This document shows positions 25,474 to 32,377 of a DNA stretch of 41,989 nucleotides, piece by piece (positions within the stretch are counted from its first letter, which is position 1; every line of letters begins with the position of its first letter). The notes under the pieces were generated by a model that saw only the letters and a list, made by a program, of their open reading frames with translations, was not told the origin of the DNA and ran no database searches. The stretch spans positions 1 to 41,989 of the forward strand of contig CAIYTT010000207.1 of the NCBI GenBank assembly GCA_903929195.1, read 5' to 3'. A program made the position numbers and the translations under genes. This stretch comes from an uncultured Bacteroidota bacterium (lineage in GTDB: Bacteria > Bacteroidota > Bacteroidia > Chitinophagales > Chitinophagaceae).

Positions 25474-25703
25474 TCTTTTCTACTTTTAGCAACATGTTTG
25501 TGAAGATTTTCACCCTCATCTTTGCTAAGTGTGCCAAAATAATCAGATGGCTTCTTTTTGTGAAGTGTAGGAATAGAATCATTTTTTACTTCATCTTCGG
25601 CATAAATTAGTACATGTACCAACTTCCCAATATAATTAGTGGGTAAGTTTAGCGAAAGGTTTAAACTTGCTTCATTTGTTGGTATAATATTTGTTTGTAT
25701 CAT
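25455..25703 (-). CDS. VapB-like antitoxin
   Basis: 82 residues, apparently intact. The N-terminal half (PTNEASLNLSLNLPTNYIG, VHVLIYAEDEV) looks like a small beta-type DNA-binding or dimerisation part; the C-terminal half (KKKPSDYFGTLSKDEGENLH, SRKEWERDI) is the usual toxin-binding tail of Bacteroidota antitoxins coupled to PIN toxins. It overlaps the vapC-like gene by 19 nt. Antitoxin whole and toxin broken. Confidence 0.7.
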   Translation of the reverse strand: MIQTNIIPTNEASLNLSLNLPTNYIGKLVHVLIYAEDEVKNDSIPTLHKKKPSDYFGTLSKDEGENLHKHVAKSRKEWERDI

Positions 25704-25794
25704 TTTTATTCTATTATGCTAAGTTACCATTTATTCCTAACAACGCACAAAATAATCCTCGCTTTTTTATTGACTATATATAATCAAAAAATTA

Positions 25795-26769
25795 TTAATA
25801 AAATAAAGGATTTTGTGTCGTTTTTTGTTCACTTTTTGCAATCCATGTTTTCATGGTTGCTAATTTTTCTTTCATGATATTATAAACCAGCACACTATTA
25901 TTATTATTAGTGTTCACGCGTTTAAATGGTTTAAAGCCTACCCAAGTGGTATCTTTTTGTGATGTATCTTTTTTAATCATGTTTAAACCAATACCCGAAA
26001 AAATACATGCATTATTGGTTATAATTGTGCGGTCATGAAAATCTTCTTTATCATAAATATGATATTCTATAACGGTTTCTATACTTCTACTTAATTTATT
26101 TGCTATACTTTTAACCCATTGTTCAATTGTTGCTTTGTTTGGCAGCCCGTTAGCTTTGTTATTATCTGTGCCAATAAGTGTTATATGGTATTTACCTATT
26201 AATTTTTTAGGTAAAATAATATCTAACAGTTTTTCAATAGATTGCCGACTGTCTTCTTTAAAAAGGTAGGGGTCTGCAAATACGATTGAATTATGAGGTT
26301 CAAAGTAATTTTTTGCAAAATCCCACGAAAAATGGTCTTTTGTACTAAAGGTTTGTAATCGTTCTTCAAATAAACAATCGAGTTTGCTTGATGCAGTAAA
26401 AAAATAGTTTCCCGTTTTGTCGCTGTAATCTTTTATCATAGCATCGCAATTGGTTAATAAATATAAACAAGTTGCAATGTTTGCCTTTTGAAAAAACAAT
26501 TTTTCATTAATTCGCATGTCGGCAAACTCTTTTTCGGCACACGAAATGCGATTGTTTTTTATTAAATGTTTTATATATGGATTAGCATAATTTTCTTCTA
26601 GTTTCTGTGCATTGCAGTCGGTCTTAATATTTAAACCTTTAGCTATTAAGTCTAATAATTCGAAATGCGTTTTCCCTGAGAGCGAATTTTCAGGTGAAAT
26701 AATATCGGCAGGATTTTTTTTAATAATCGTTTCCAGAAACTGAATACTACAGTAGGCTTGTATATACAT
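25795..26769 (-). CDS. Uncharacterised protein with an HDR motif, partner of the ATPase
   Basis: 324 residues, no signal peptide or membrane segment. The C-terminal half has alternating beta strands and the motif EDFHDRTIITNNACIFSGIG, which resembles the HD/HxK region of phospholipase-D-like nuclease folds (HDRxI.TN); the first half has no motif I know. Only one such motif is seen, so if it is PLD-like it would act as a dimer. It starts 3 nt after the ATPase stop and is the last gene of the operon, the usual place for an effector. Function is inferred from context only. Confidence 0.5.
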   Translation of the reverse strand: MYIQAYCSIQFLETIIKKNPADIISPENSLSGKTHFELLDLIAKGLNIKTDCNAQKLEENYANPYIKHLIKNNRISCAEKEFADMRINEKLFFQKANIATCLYLLTNCDAMIKDYSDKTGNYFFTASSKLDCLFEERLQTFSTKDHFSWDFAKNYFEPHNSIVFADPYLFKEDSRQSIEKLLDIILPKKLIGKYHITLIGTDNNKANGLPNKATIEQWVKSIANKLSRSIETVIEYHIYDKEDFHDRTIITNNACIFSGIGLNMIKKDTSQKDTTWVGFKPFKRVNTNNNNSVLVYNIMKEKLATMKTWIAKSEQKTTQNPLFY

Positions 26770-26772
26770 TAA

Positions 26773-28554
26773 TTAGTTCTTTTGTGTTTGATTCATACTC
26801 CAGATACTCATTGCTATATTATCTGCTTCATCAAAAAAGCCGGTTCCAAAATCATCGCTTAAACTGCCGTCTTCTTTAATGTTTATTTTCTTTACCTGTT
26901 TTTCACCATCCGGTATATTATCAGGATGATGAAAATAATAGATTACAGTTTTATCCTTTGTTATCTCTCCTTTTGCCGTTAAATATTGCAACCTCCTTAT
27001 CAGGTATTCGCTATGGGTTTCTATAATAAACTGTATATTAAATTCTTTACTTGCCTCCACAAACATATCCGCTAATTTAGATTGTAAGGCTGGGTGTAGG
27101 TTGGTTTCGGGTTCTTCTATTATGATTGAATCTGTTTTTTGTTCATAAGCTGTTAGAGCTATTTTAAGCATTATTGGTATTACTTGCGAAATACCATAAC
27201 CTAAGTCTAACAAATTTATTTTTTTGCCTTGTTTAAGAAAGTAAACACTATATACTGCAAAATCAGAATGTCTTTCTATTAAAATTTTTTCCCCAATTTT
27301 AAAAAATATGAGAATTTTATTCAAAAATGTTTCTATTTTTTCATTTGTTAGCGGATTTCTTTCGATAAACTCAGACAATAAATTTTCAAAATAACCATCT
27401 TTATTTTTAGAATAAAACCTACCAGGCGTAATTCTTATTGATGGAATATAAATGAAATTAAGTTGCTCATTTATGATTTTAAAAGAGTTAATTAAATTAG
27501 AATAAACAAATTCATCGTAAAATAAATGCCCTATATCTGTAATTGTATGAAATGGAGCAGTAAAAATATCCACGTCAAAATCATCAATATATTGAAAAAA
27601 ATAGTTTGATAAAAATTTGCGATTGTCTTCATTTGCATTTAAGAATTTCCAATATTCTCCTTCGTATATTGGAACACTCAATGGGCAGTCACTTAGTATT
27701 GTAAAAACTGGATTTGTAATAATATCACGAATAACATCTCTAATATCGCATTTTTCATCAAAAATTTTAAAAGCAATAACATCTAAAATGAATCTCTCCA
27801 ATAATATTTTTTTGAATTCTATTTTGTTTTTTTGTTTTTTAGCTTCAACTTCTTTCTTTGTTATAGGATATCCAACTTCTTCAAATTTTTTAAACTCATC
27901 AAAATAATTTCCAATGTCATAAAACGCTTCGTCATTTTCAAATTGTTTTTTTAATATTTCCTTTTTTGCCATTTCCTTTTTGTCTAATATTAATTCGCTT
28001 TTATTAATTAAAGAACTTTGCACATAAATTTTAAATTTCTCAAAAAGAAATCCATAGTCAATTTCAAAATGCACAATGTTTTCTTGCCAATAACTTTTAT
28101 CTAAATTTGATTTATTATCATTAATATCCATGCTAAAAAAAATGAACCCATCATCACTAATATATTTCAAGGATTTTAAAACACCATTAAATCCACTATC
28201 ATCTTTATTTTGAAATTCAATACATATAGTAACAGGTTCGGTTATATCTGTAAACTTACTCTTTAATTCAAAACTAATATAGTCTTTATTTGTTTTATTA
28301 TTTACCAAATGGTTAAATCCTGGAATTCTTGTATGGTTATGCACATCTTTAAAATTCAATATTTTATTCCAAAATTTATCTGAATCTTCGTGTGGGATTT
28401 CATTCGAATAATTTTGCATAATCCTCAAAGCATCTACCAAGCTACTCTTTCCACTACTATTAGCCCCTGTAAGCACGGTAATAGGTGCAAATTCAAACTC
28501 TGTTTTTTCTTTAAAGGCTCTAAAATTATCTATTGCTATGTATGGAAGTGGCAT
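26773..28554 (-). CDS. AAA/ABC-type ATPase with DUF3696-like C-terminus (SMC/OLD-like)
   Basis: 593 residues. Starts MPLPYIAIDNFRAFKEKTEF, then Walker A TGANSSGKSS (about residues 29-38). A long central insert has Lys/Glu/Phe-rich segments. Toward the end are LLDLGYGISQVIPIM (signature-like), Walker B SIIIEEPETNLHPALQ and the switch His in IIETHSEYLIRRLQ. The last 60 residues (INIKEDGSLSDDFGTGFFDE) match the DUF3696 type. Relatives (OLD, Septu-PtuA and retron ATPases) act in phage defence, coupling nucleotide hydrolysis to a nuclease. It is 5 nt after the HEPN gene and 3 nt before the HDR-motif gene. Its first 26 codons are duplicated twice upstream. Confidence 0.8.
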   Translation of the reverse strand: MPLPYIAIDNFRAFKEKTEFEFAPITVLTGANSSGKSSLVDALRIMQNYSNEIPHEDSDKFWNKILNFKDVHNHTRIPGFNHLVNNKTNKDYISFELKSKFTDITEPVTICIEFQNKDDSGFNGVLKSLKYISDDGFIFFSMDINDNKSNLDKSYWQENIVHFEIDYGFLFEKFKIYVQSSLINKSELILDKKEMAKKEILKKQFENDEAFYDIGNYFDEFKKFEEVGYPITKKEVEAKKQKNKIEFKKILLERFILDVIAFKIFDEKCDIRDVIRDIITNPVFTILSDCPLSVPIYEGEYWKFLNANEDNRKFLSNYFFQYIDDFDVDIFTAPFHTITDIGHLFYDEFVYSNLINSFKIINEQLNFIYIPSIRITPGRFYSKNKDGYFENLLSEFIERNPLTNEKIETFLNKILIFFKIGEKILIERHSDFAVYSVYFLKQGKKINLLDLGYGISQVIPIMLKIALTAYEQKTDSIIIEEPETNLHPALQSKLADMFVEASKEFNIQFIIETHSEYLIRRLQYLTAKGEITKDKTVIYYFHHPDNIPDGEKQVKKINIKEDGSLSDDFGTGFFDEADNIAMSIWSMNQTQKN

Positions 28555-28565
28555 ATTTGTTAGTT
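28478..28565. repeat. ATPase 5' end, copy 1 (in the complete gene)
   Basis: 88 bp comprising the first 26 or so codons of the ATPase gene plus 11 bp upstream. It is identical to 29328-29415 except at 28501. The HEPN stop codon (28560-28562) lies inside the repeat. Confidence 0.95.
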
Positions 28566-28958
28566 ATTTTTAAATAATAATATTTCTATTTGTTTAATCA
28601 GTTCTTCAGCAGGTATTAATAATTTTCTAACCTCTAACTCATTAAATTCATAAAAATCTTCATAATCACTTCTCTGTCTTTTTTCAAAAAGGTCGGAATA
28701 AAACTTGCCTTTTTCAAAACTTATTAAATTATTTAATACAAAATGTTGACCAAACATTTGTTTTACACCCGAGTGGGTTTGTGCTTTAATGTCGTGAAAC
28801 AATAAAAGTGCAGTAACTGCATAAAAACAAGAATAATAAAGTCTATTTATTGCTGTATTCCATAAGTTATTTTGCAATAAAACCTCTACTTCAGCAATTG
28901 TTTGTAGTGCTTTTTCAATTCTGTATTTAATCAGTTCGTCCTTTTGTTCATTAGTCAT
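28560..28958 (-). CDS. UPF0332/HEPN-domain protein
   Basis: 132 residues, all-helical. Signatures of the UPF0332 branch of HEPN: AINRLYYSCFYAVTALLL, QTHSGVKQMFGQHFV and KRQRSDYEDF. HEPN proteins paired with minimal nucleotidyltransferases act as RNase toxins or as substrates that the partner nucleotidylates. The canonical Rx4-6H RNase motif is not obvious here, so the catalytic state is open. It overlaps the MNT gene by 4 nt (ATGA). Confidence 0.85.
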   Translation of the reverse strand: MTNEQKDELIKYRIEKALQTIAEVEVLLQNNLWNTAINRLYYSCFYAVTALLLFHDIKAQTHSGVKQMFGQHFVLNNLISFEKGKFYSDLFEKRQRSDYEDFYEFNELEVRKLLIPAEELIKQIEILLFKNN

Positions 28959-29269
28959 ATTACCCTCCCGTCGTTAAGTACATTTTCATAAAATGGGGTA
29001 ATTTTGTGGTTAGCCCAGGCTTGTTTAGTATATATCTTTGGGCTTATTAAAGTTGCAGTTTTTAACTCAATGTCATAAATAGGATAAGTAATTTTCGATT
29101 CGTCATCATCCGTTAATTTATCTTTATCAACAAGTATAATTATATCAATATCAGAATCAGATCTATAATCGCCCCTTGCATAAGAACCAAATAAAATAAG
29201 TGTAGCATTAGGCTCTACCGCCAATACAGTACTTTTTATTTGTTGCAATATCTGGTTATGATTTACCAT
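28955..29269 (-). CDS. Minimal nucleotidyltransferase (MNT, pol-beta fold)
   Basis: 104 residues. The active-site pattern FGSYARGDYRSDSDIDIIIL contains GS (28-29), Asp40 and Asp42, the metal-binding pair of the pol-beta superfamily. In MNT/HEPN modules the MNT is the antitoxin that transfers nucleotides to, and silences, the HEPN partner. First gene of the four-gene leftward operon, with a -7 box 4 nt before its ATG. Confidence 0.88.
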   Translation of the reverse strand: MVNHNQILQQIKSTVLAVEPNATLILFGSYARGDYRSDSDIDIIILVDKDKLTDDDESKITYPIYDIELKTATLISPKIYTKQAWANHKITPFYENVLNDGRVI

Positions 29270-29273
29270 TATA

Positions 29274-29281
29274 CAAAAATA
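29274..29281 (-). promoter_or_regulatory. -7 box (TATTTTTG) of the MNT operon
   Basis: TAnnTTTG match on the minus strand, 4 nt before the MNT ATG. The surrounding 14 bp TTAGTATTTTTGTA (29272-29285) recur exactly at 29980-29993 before the MazE-like gene. Confidence 0.6.
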
Positions 29282-29327
29282 CTAATTTTTAATTTAACAA
29301 AAATAATTTCCTGCTGCTCCATAGATA

Positions 29328-29415
29328 GTAATAGGTGCAAATTCAAACTCAGTTTTTTCTTTAAAGGCTCTAAAATTATCTATTGCTATGTATGGAAGTG
29401 GCATATTTGTTAGTT
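29328..29415. repeat. ATPase 5' end, copy 2 (truncated)
   Basis: Same 88 bp as 28478-28565 with one mismatch. Read leftward from the ATG at 29403 it gives the ATPase N-terminus as far as EFEFAPIT, then unrelated codons and a stop. It sits between the MazF-like and MNT genes. Confidence 0.95.
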
Positions 29416-29430
29416 TGAGAATTGTGTTAT

Positions 29431-29768
29431 TTAATATTTAAAACAAGGATTAAAGATACACGAATTTTTATCCATTACAACGCTACTTACATGTCCTATC
29501 TTCTTAATTAACCGTTCTTCTGCAACAGACCTTATTTGAAAACAATCAGCCGCCGAGTCTTTATTTAATTTGTTACCATTATCCGGTATTACTTTTACCA
29601 TCCAACTTGCAATTTCATATCTTTCTTTCCAATCTGTAAGAGGCACGATAATTTTTAAAGGTAATTTACCTAAAATATTATCATTAACAATAATTGCAGG
29701 TCGTGTTTTTTTATTTCGGCACCAATTGTAAGGTCAAGATTTACTAACCATATTTCACTTTGTTTCAT
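29431..29768 (-). pseudogene. MazF/PemK-like toxin, frameshifted in an A7 tract
   Basis: ATG 29768 overlaps the antitoxin end by 14 nt and reads MKQSEIWLVNLDLTIGAEIK, the usual start of MazF/PemK RNases. The frame is lost at a run of seven A (29706-29712 on the opposite strand). With eight A it continues KKTRPAIIVND, KIIVPLTDWKERYE, QIRSVAEERLIKKIG to the stop at 29431, about 112 residues. One base is thus missing relative to the expected gene. Mutation, slippage or a sequencing error are all possible. Confidence 0.75.
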
Positions 29769-29964
29769 AAAAAGATTCAAAATCTAAATTAGTAAATAGG
29801 GTCAATTCTTTATCTGTTACATAATCGTTATACAATGTATTTACTGCATGTTCTAAATGGTGTTCCTTCACATGCCTTATTGTTTTAAGGGTTTTTTCAA
29901 CCAACAACAATTTATCATTAAATGGAAGTTTTTTAATCTCACTAAATATGGCAGTTGCAGTCAT
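29755..29964 (-). CDS. MazE-like antitoxin
   Basis: 69 residues from ATG 29964 (an in-frame start at 30003 would put the promoter inside the gene). N-terminal MTATAIFSEIKKLPFNDKLL and a C-terminal tail ELTLFTNLDFESFYETK that is typical of Bacteroidota antitoxins placed before MazF/PemK genes. Intact, while its toxin is frameshifted. Confidence 0.7.
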   Translation of the reverse strand: MTATAIFSEIKKLPFNDKLLLVEKTLKTIRHVKEHHLEHAVNTLYNDYVTDKELTLFTNLDFESFYETK

Positions 29965-29981
29965 GGTCTTTAATGTTTTTA

Positions 29982-29989
29982 CAAAAATA
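29982..29989 (-). promoter_or_regulatory. -7 box (TATTTTTG) of the MazEF-like module
   Basis: TAnnTTTG match on the minus strand, 17 nt before the ATG at 29964, inside the 14 bp shared with the MNT promoter. Confidence 0.5.
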
Positions 29990-30046
29990 CTAAGTACTAA
30001 CAATATTAATTAAATATTTTTATCGTCATGCTGCTTTTATAGTTAT

Positions 30047-30122
30047 TATTAGCCACTGTAAGCACGGTAAAAGGTGTAAATTCAAACGCTGTTTTTCTTT
30101 AAAGGCTCTAAAATTATCTATT
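30047..30122 (-). pseudogene. ATPase 5' end, copy 3 (older relic)
   Basis: Aligns with 28458-28534 of the ATPase gene with four mismatches and one missing base. In reading order it gives IDNFRAFKEK, a frameshift, then FEFTPFTVLT followed by VANNNYKSSM, which is a decayed Walker A (GANSSGKSSL in the intact gene). It lacks the first codons and any continuation. Confidence 0.85.
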
Positions 30123-30155
30123 CATTAAAAAAGCACCTTTTTCCTTCCAAATAGG

Positions 30156-30163
30156 TAATTTTG
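30156..30163 (+). promoter_or_regulatory. -7 box (TAATTTTG) of the mutS2-like gene
   Basis: TAnnTTTG match, 19 nt before the ATG at 30183. Confidence 0.5.
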
Positions 30164-30182
30164 GTGTTGAAATTATTTATAA

Positions 30183-32291
30183 ATGCAATTATACCCGGCA
30201 CACGCAGTTGAAGCTTTGGAATTTAATAAGGTTTGTGATTTACTTAGACTTAAATGCCGTACCGATGCTGCTCGCGAAAGAGTTGCATCTATTCGTTTCC
30301 ATATTCATATTACTTATATGGAAAGGGAGTTGAACCAGACACATGAATTTAAAACTATTTTACTAAGCAATGATTTTTTTCCTAACGACTTCACAATTAA
30401 TTTATATAAAGAATTAAAATTACTTTCTGTATCTGGCAGTATGCTTAACGGTGAGCAGTTACTACATGTAAGGCAATTAGCTTTAAACATGAGGGATATT
30501 TTGTTGTGGTTTAAAAAAAATAATGAATTATTTCCGCACTTAATGGCAATTTGCAGCCATATAATTTACGAAAAAAAAATAAATGAATTAATTACATCTG
30601 TTATTGATGATAGTGGTATCGTTAGAGATAATGCATCGAAAGAATTAATGTACATCCGTTCGGAATTAGGTAAAACAAGAGCGGAGGCAAGGCGTACGTT
30701 TGAAGCGGTATTGCGAAGAATGAATAAACAGGGTTACTTGGCAGATATTGGCGAAAGCTACATAAACGGAAGACGCACTGTTGCAGTATTAGCCGAATAT
30801 AAAAGAATTGTAAAGGGTATTTTGCATGGTGAAAGCGACACACAAAAAACAGTTTTTATAGAACCCGAAGAAACTATAGAATTAAATAATGAACTATTTT
30901 CATTAGAAAAGGCAGAGAGTAGGGAGATTTTTCGCATACTTAAAGATACTACCAAAGAATTATCTACATATGCTACTGCTTTAAACGAATATTATACCTT
31001 ATGCGGTATTTATGACTATATACGGGCAAAGGCTTTATTAGCAATAGACTTAAATGCCAATATGCCGATACTAAGTCCACACCCTGTTATTAATTTAATT
31101 AATGCTTACCACCCATTACTCTTATTACGCAATAAGCAGAATAAAAAAACAACCATACCCTTAAATCTTAGTTTAGATAAACATCAACGTATTCTAATAA
31201 TAAGTGGCCCAAATGCAGGTGGAAAAACGGTATCTATGAAAACTGCAGGTTTGCTGCAATTAATGGCTCAGGCTGGGTTATTATTACCGGTTGACCCCCA
31301 ATCTGAAATTGGCGTTTTTAAGCAAATGATGGTAGAAATAGGCGATACCCAATCTATAGAACACGAATTGAGTACTTATAGTGCTCACTTGCAAGATATG
31401 AAGTATTTCATGGATTTCGCGAATGGTAAAACCTTGTTTTTTATAGATGAATTGGGTAGCGGTTCCGACCCTATTTTGGGTGGGGCTTTTGCTGAAGCCA
31501 TTGTAGAAAATCTGGCACAAAAAAATGCATTAGGTATTATTACTACTCATTATTTAAATCTAAAAATAATGGCAGGTAAGGTGCGAGGAATCATAAACGG
31601 TGCAATGGCATTTGATGAGGAAAAATTAGAACCCTTATACCAATTAACTATTGGTAAGCCCGGTAGCTCTTATACATTTGCAATAGCACAACGAAGCGGA
31701 CTGCCGGCAAATGTAATTGAACGTGCAAAACAACTAACCCAACAAGAGCATTTTAAATTAGATAAAATGCTGCATGCCACCGAACAACAAGCGGTAAGAC
31801 TTAGCGATAAAGAAAAAGAACTGGATGATTATATAAAAGAAAATGCACTACTAAAGCAGAAATTGATAACGCTTACCGATAAAGAAACACAAAAACAACA
31901 AATTGAAGTTTTAAAATTACAAAACAAAATAAAAAAAGAAGAACTTGACTACCTTAGAAATACTGAACGTAAGTTTAAACAAATTATACAAGACTGGAAA
32001 CGAAGCGAAAATAAACAAGAAGTAATTAAAGCTGCCGAGAATATACTTTTTCGCAGAAAGGATATAGACATGAATGCTGCAGCTGCTCGTAAGGCAGAAA
32101 AAACGTATGATACACTGGCTGACACCCCCAAAATTGGTTATTTAGTAAAGAATAAGGTTAGCCATCAGGTTGGTACTATTAAAGAATTAAAAGCTAAAAG
32201 GGCAGTAGTACTTATAGGTAATTTACCTTTTACAGTAAATATAGACGAATGGGTTACTGTGAGAAAAAAAGTAAAAAAAACAGAAGAATAG
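30183..32291 (+). CDS. mutS2: MutS2-like DNA-binding ATPase without Smr domain
   Basis: 702 residues. Helical core/clamp region to about residue 300, ABC-type ATPase with Walker A SGPNAGGKTVSMK (about 341-353), Q/ST segment GDTQSIEHELSTYSAHLQ, Walker B TLFFIDELGSGSDP (about 417-430) and switch ITTHYLNLK; then a coiled coil (about 530-620) and a small C-terminal beta domain (VSHQVGTIKELKAKRAVVLI). MutS2 proteins suppress recombination or rescue ribosomes. The C-terminal Smr nuclease domain of many homologues is absent; the natural stop follows the beta domain, so this looks like the short form and not a truncation. Confidence 0.88.
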   Translation: MQLYPAHAVEALEFNKVCDLLRLKCRTDAARERVASIRFHIHITYMERELNQTHEFKTILLSNDFFPNDFTINLYKELKLLSVSGSMLNGEQLLHVRQLALNMRDILLWFKKNNELFPHLMAICSHIIYEKKINELITSVIDDSGIVRDNASKELMYIRSELGKTRAEARRTFEAVLRRMNKQGYLADIGESYINGRRTVAVLAEYKRIVKGILHGESDTQKTVFIEPEETIELNNELFSLEKAESREIFRILKDTTKELSTYATALNEYYTLCGIYDYIRAKALLAIDLNANMPILSPHPVINLINAYHPLLLLRNKQNKKTTIPLNLSLDKHQRILIISGPNAGGKTVSMKTAGLLQLMAQAGLLLPVDPQSEIGVFKQMMVEIGDTQSIEHELSTYSAHLQDMKYFMDFANGKTLFFIDELGSGSDPILGGAFAEAIVENLAQKNALGIITTHYLNLKIMAGKVRGIINGAMAFDEEKLEPLYQLTIGKPGSSYTFAIAQRSGLPANVIERAKQLTQQEHFKLDKMLHATEQQAVRLSDKEKELDDYIKENALLKQKLITLTDKETQKQQIEVLKLQNKIKKEELDYLRNTERKFKQIIQDWKRSENKQEVIKAAENILFRRKDIDMNAAAARKAEKTYDTLADTPKIGYLVKNKVSHQVGTIKELKAKRAVVLIGNLPFTVNIDEWVTVRKKVKKTEE

Positions 32292-32320
32292 GTGCAATCA
32301 AATAGTGCATTGTAGTACCT

Positions 32321-32368
32321 ATTTTAAATACGAATAGCCACAAATTTGTGGCTATTCGTATTTAAAAT
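32321..32368. terminator. 48-bp perfect palindrome between mutS2 and a T9SS gene
   Basis: 32321-32344 is followed without spacer by its exact reverse complement 32345-32368 (centre CCACAAATTTGTGG). It lies 29 nt after the mutS2 stop and 9 nt after the stop of the convergent T9SS gene, so it can terminate both. Confidence 0.8.
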
Positions 32369-32377
32369 CCATTATTA

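Noticed and set aside
25795-29269. Retron or CBASS interpretation of the ATPase operon
   Set aside because: No reverse transcriptase, msr/msd-like RNA or CD-NTase-sized cyclase is present; the MNT is a minimal 104-residue enzyme.
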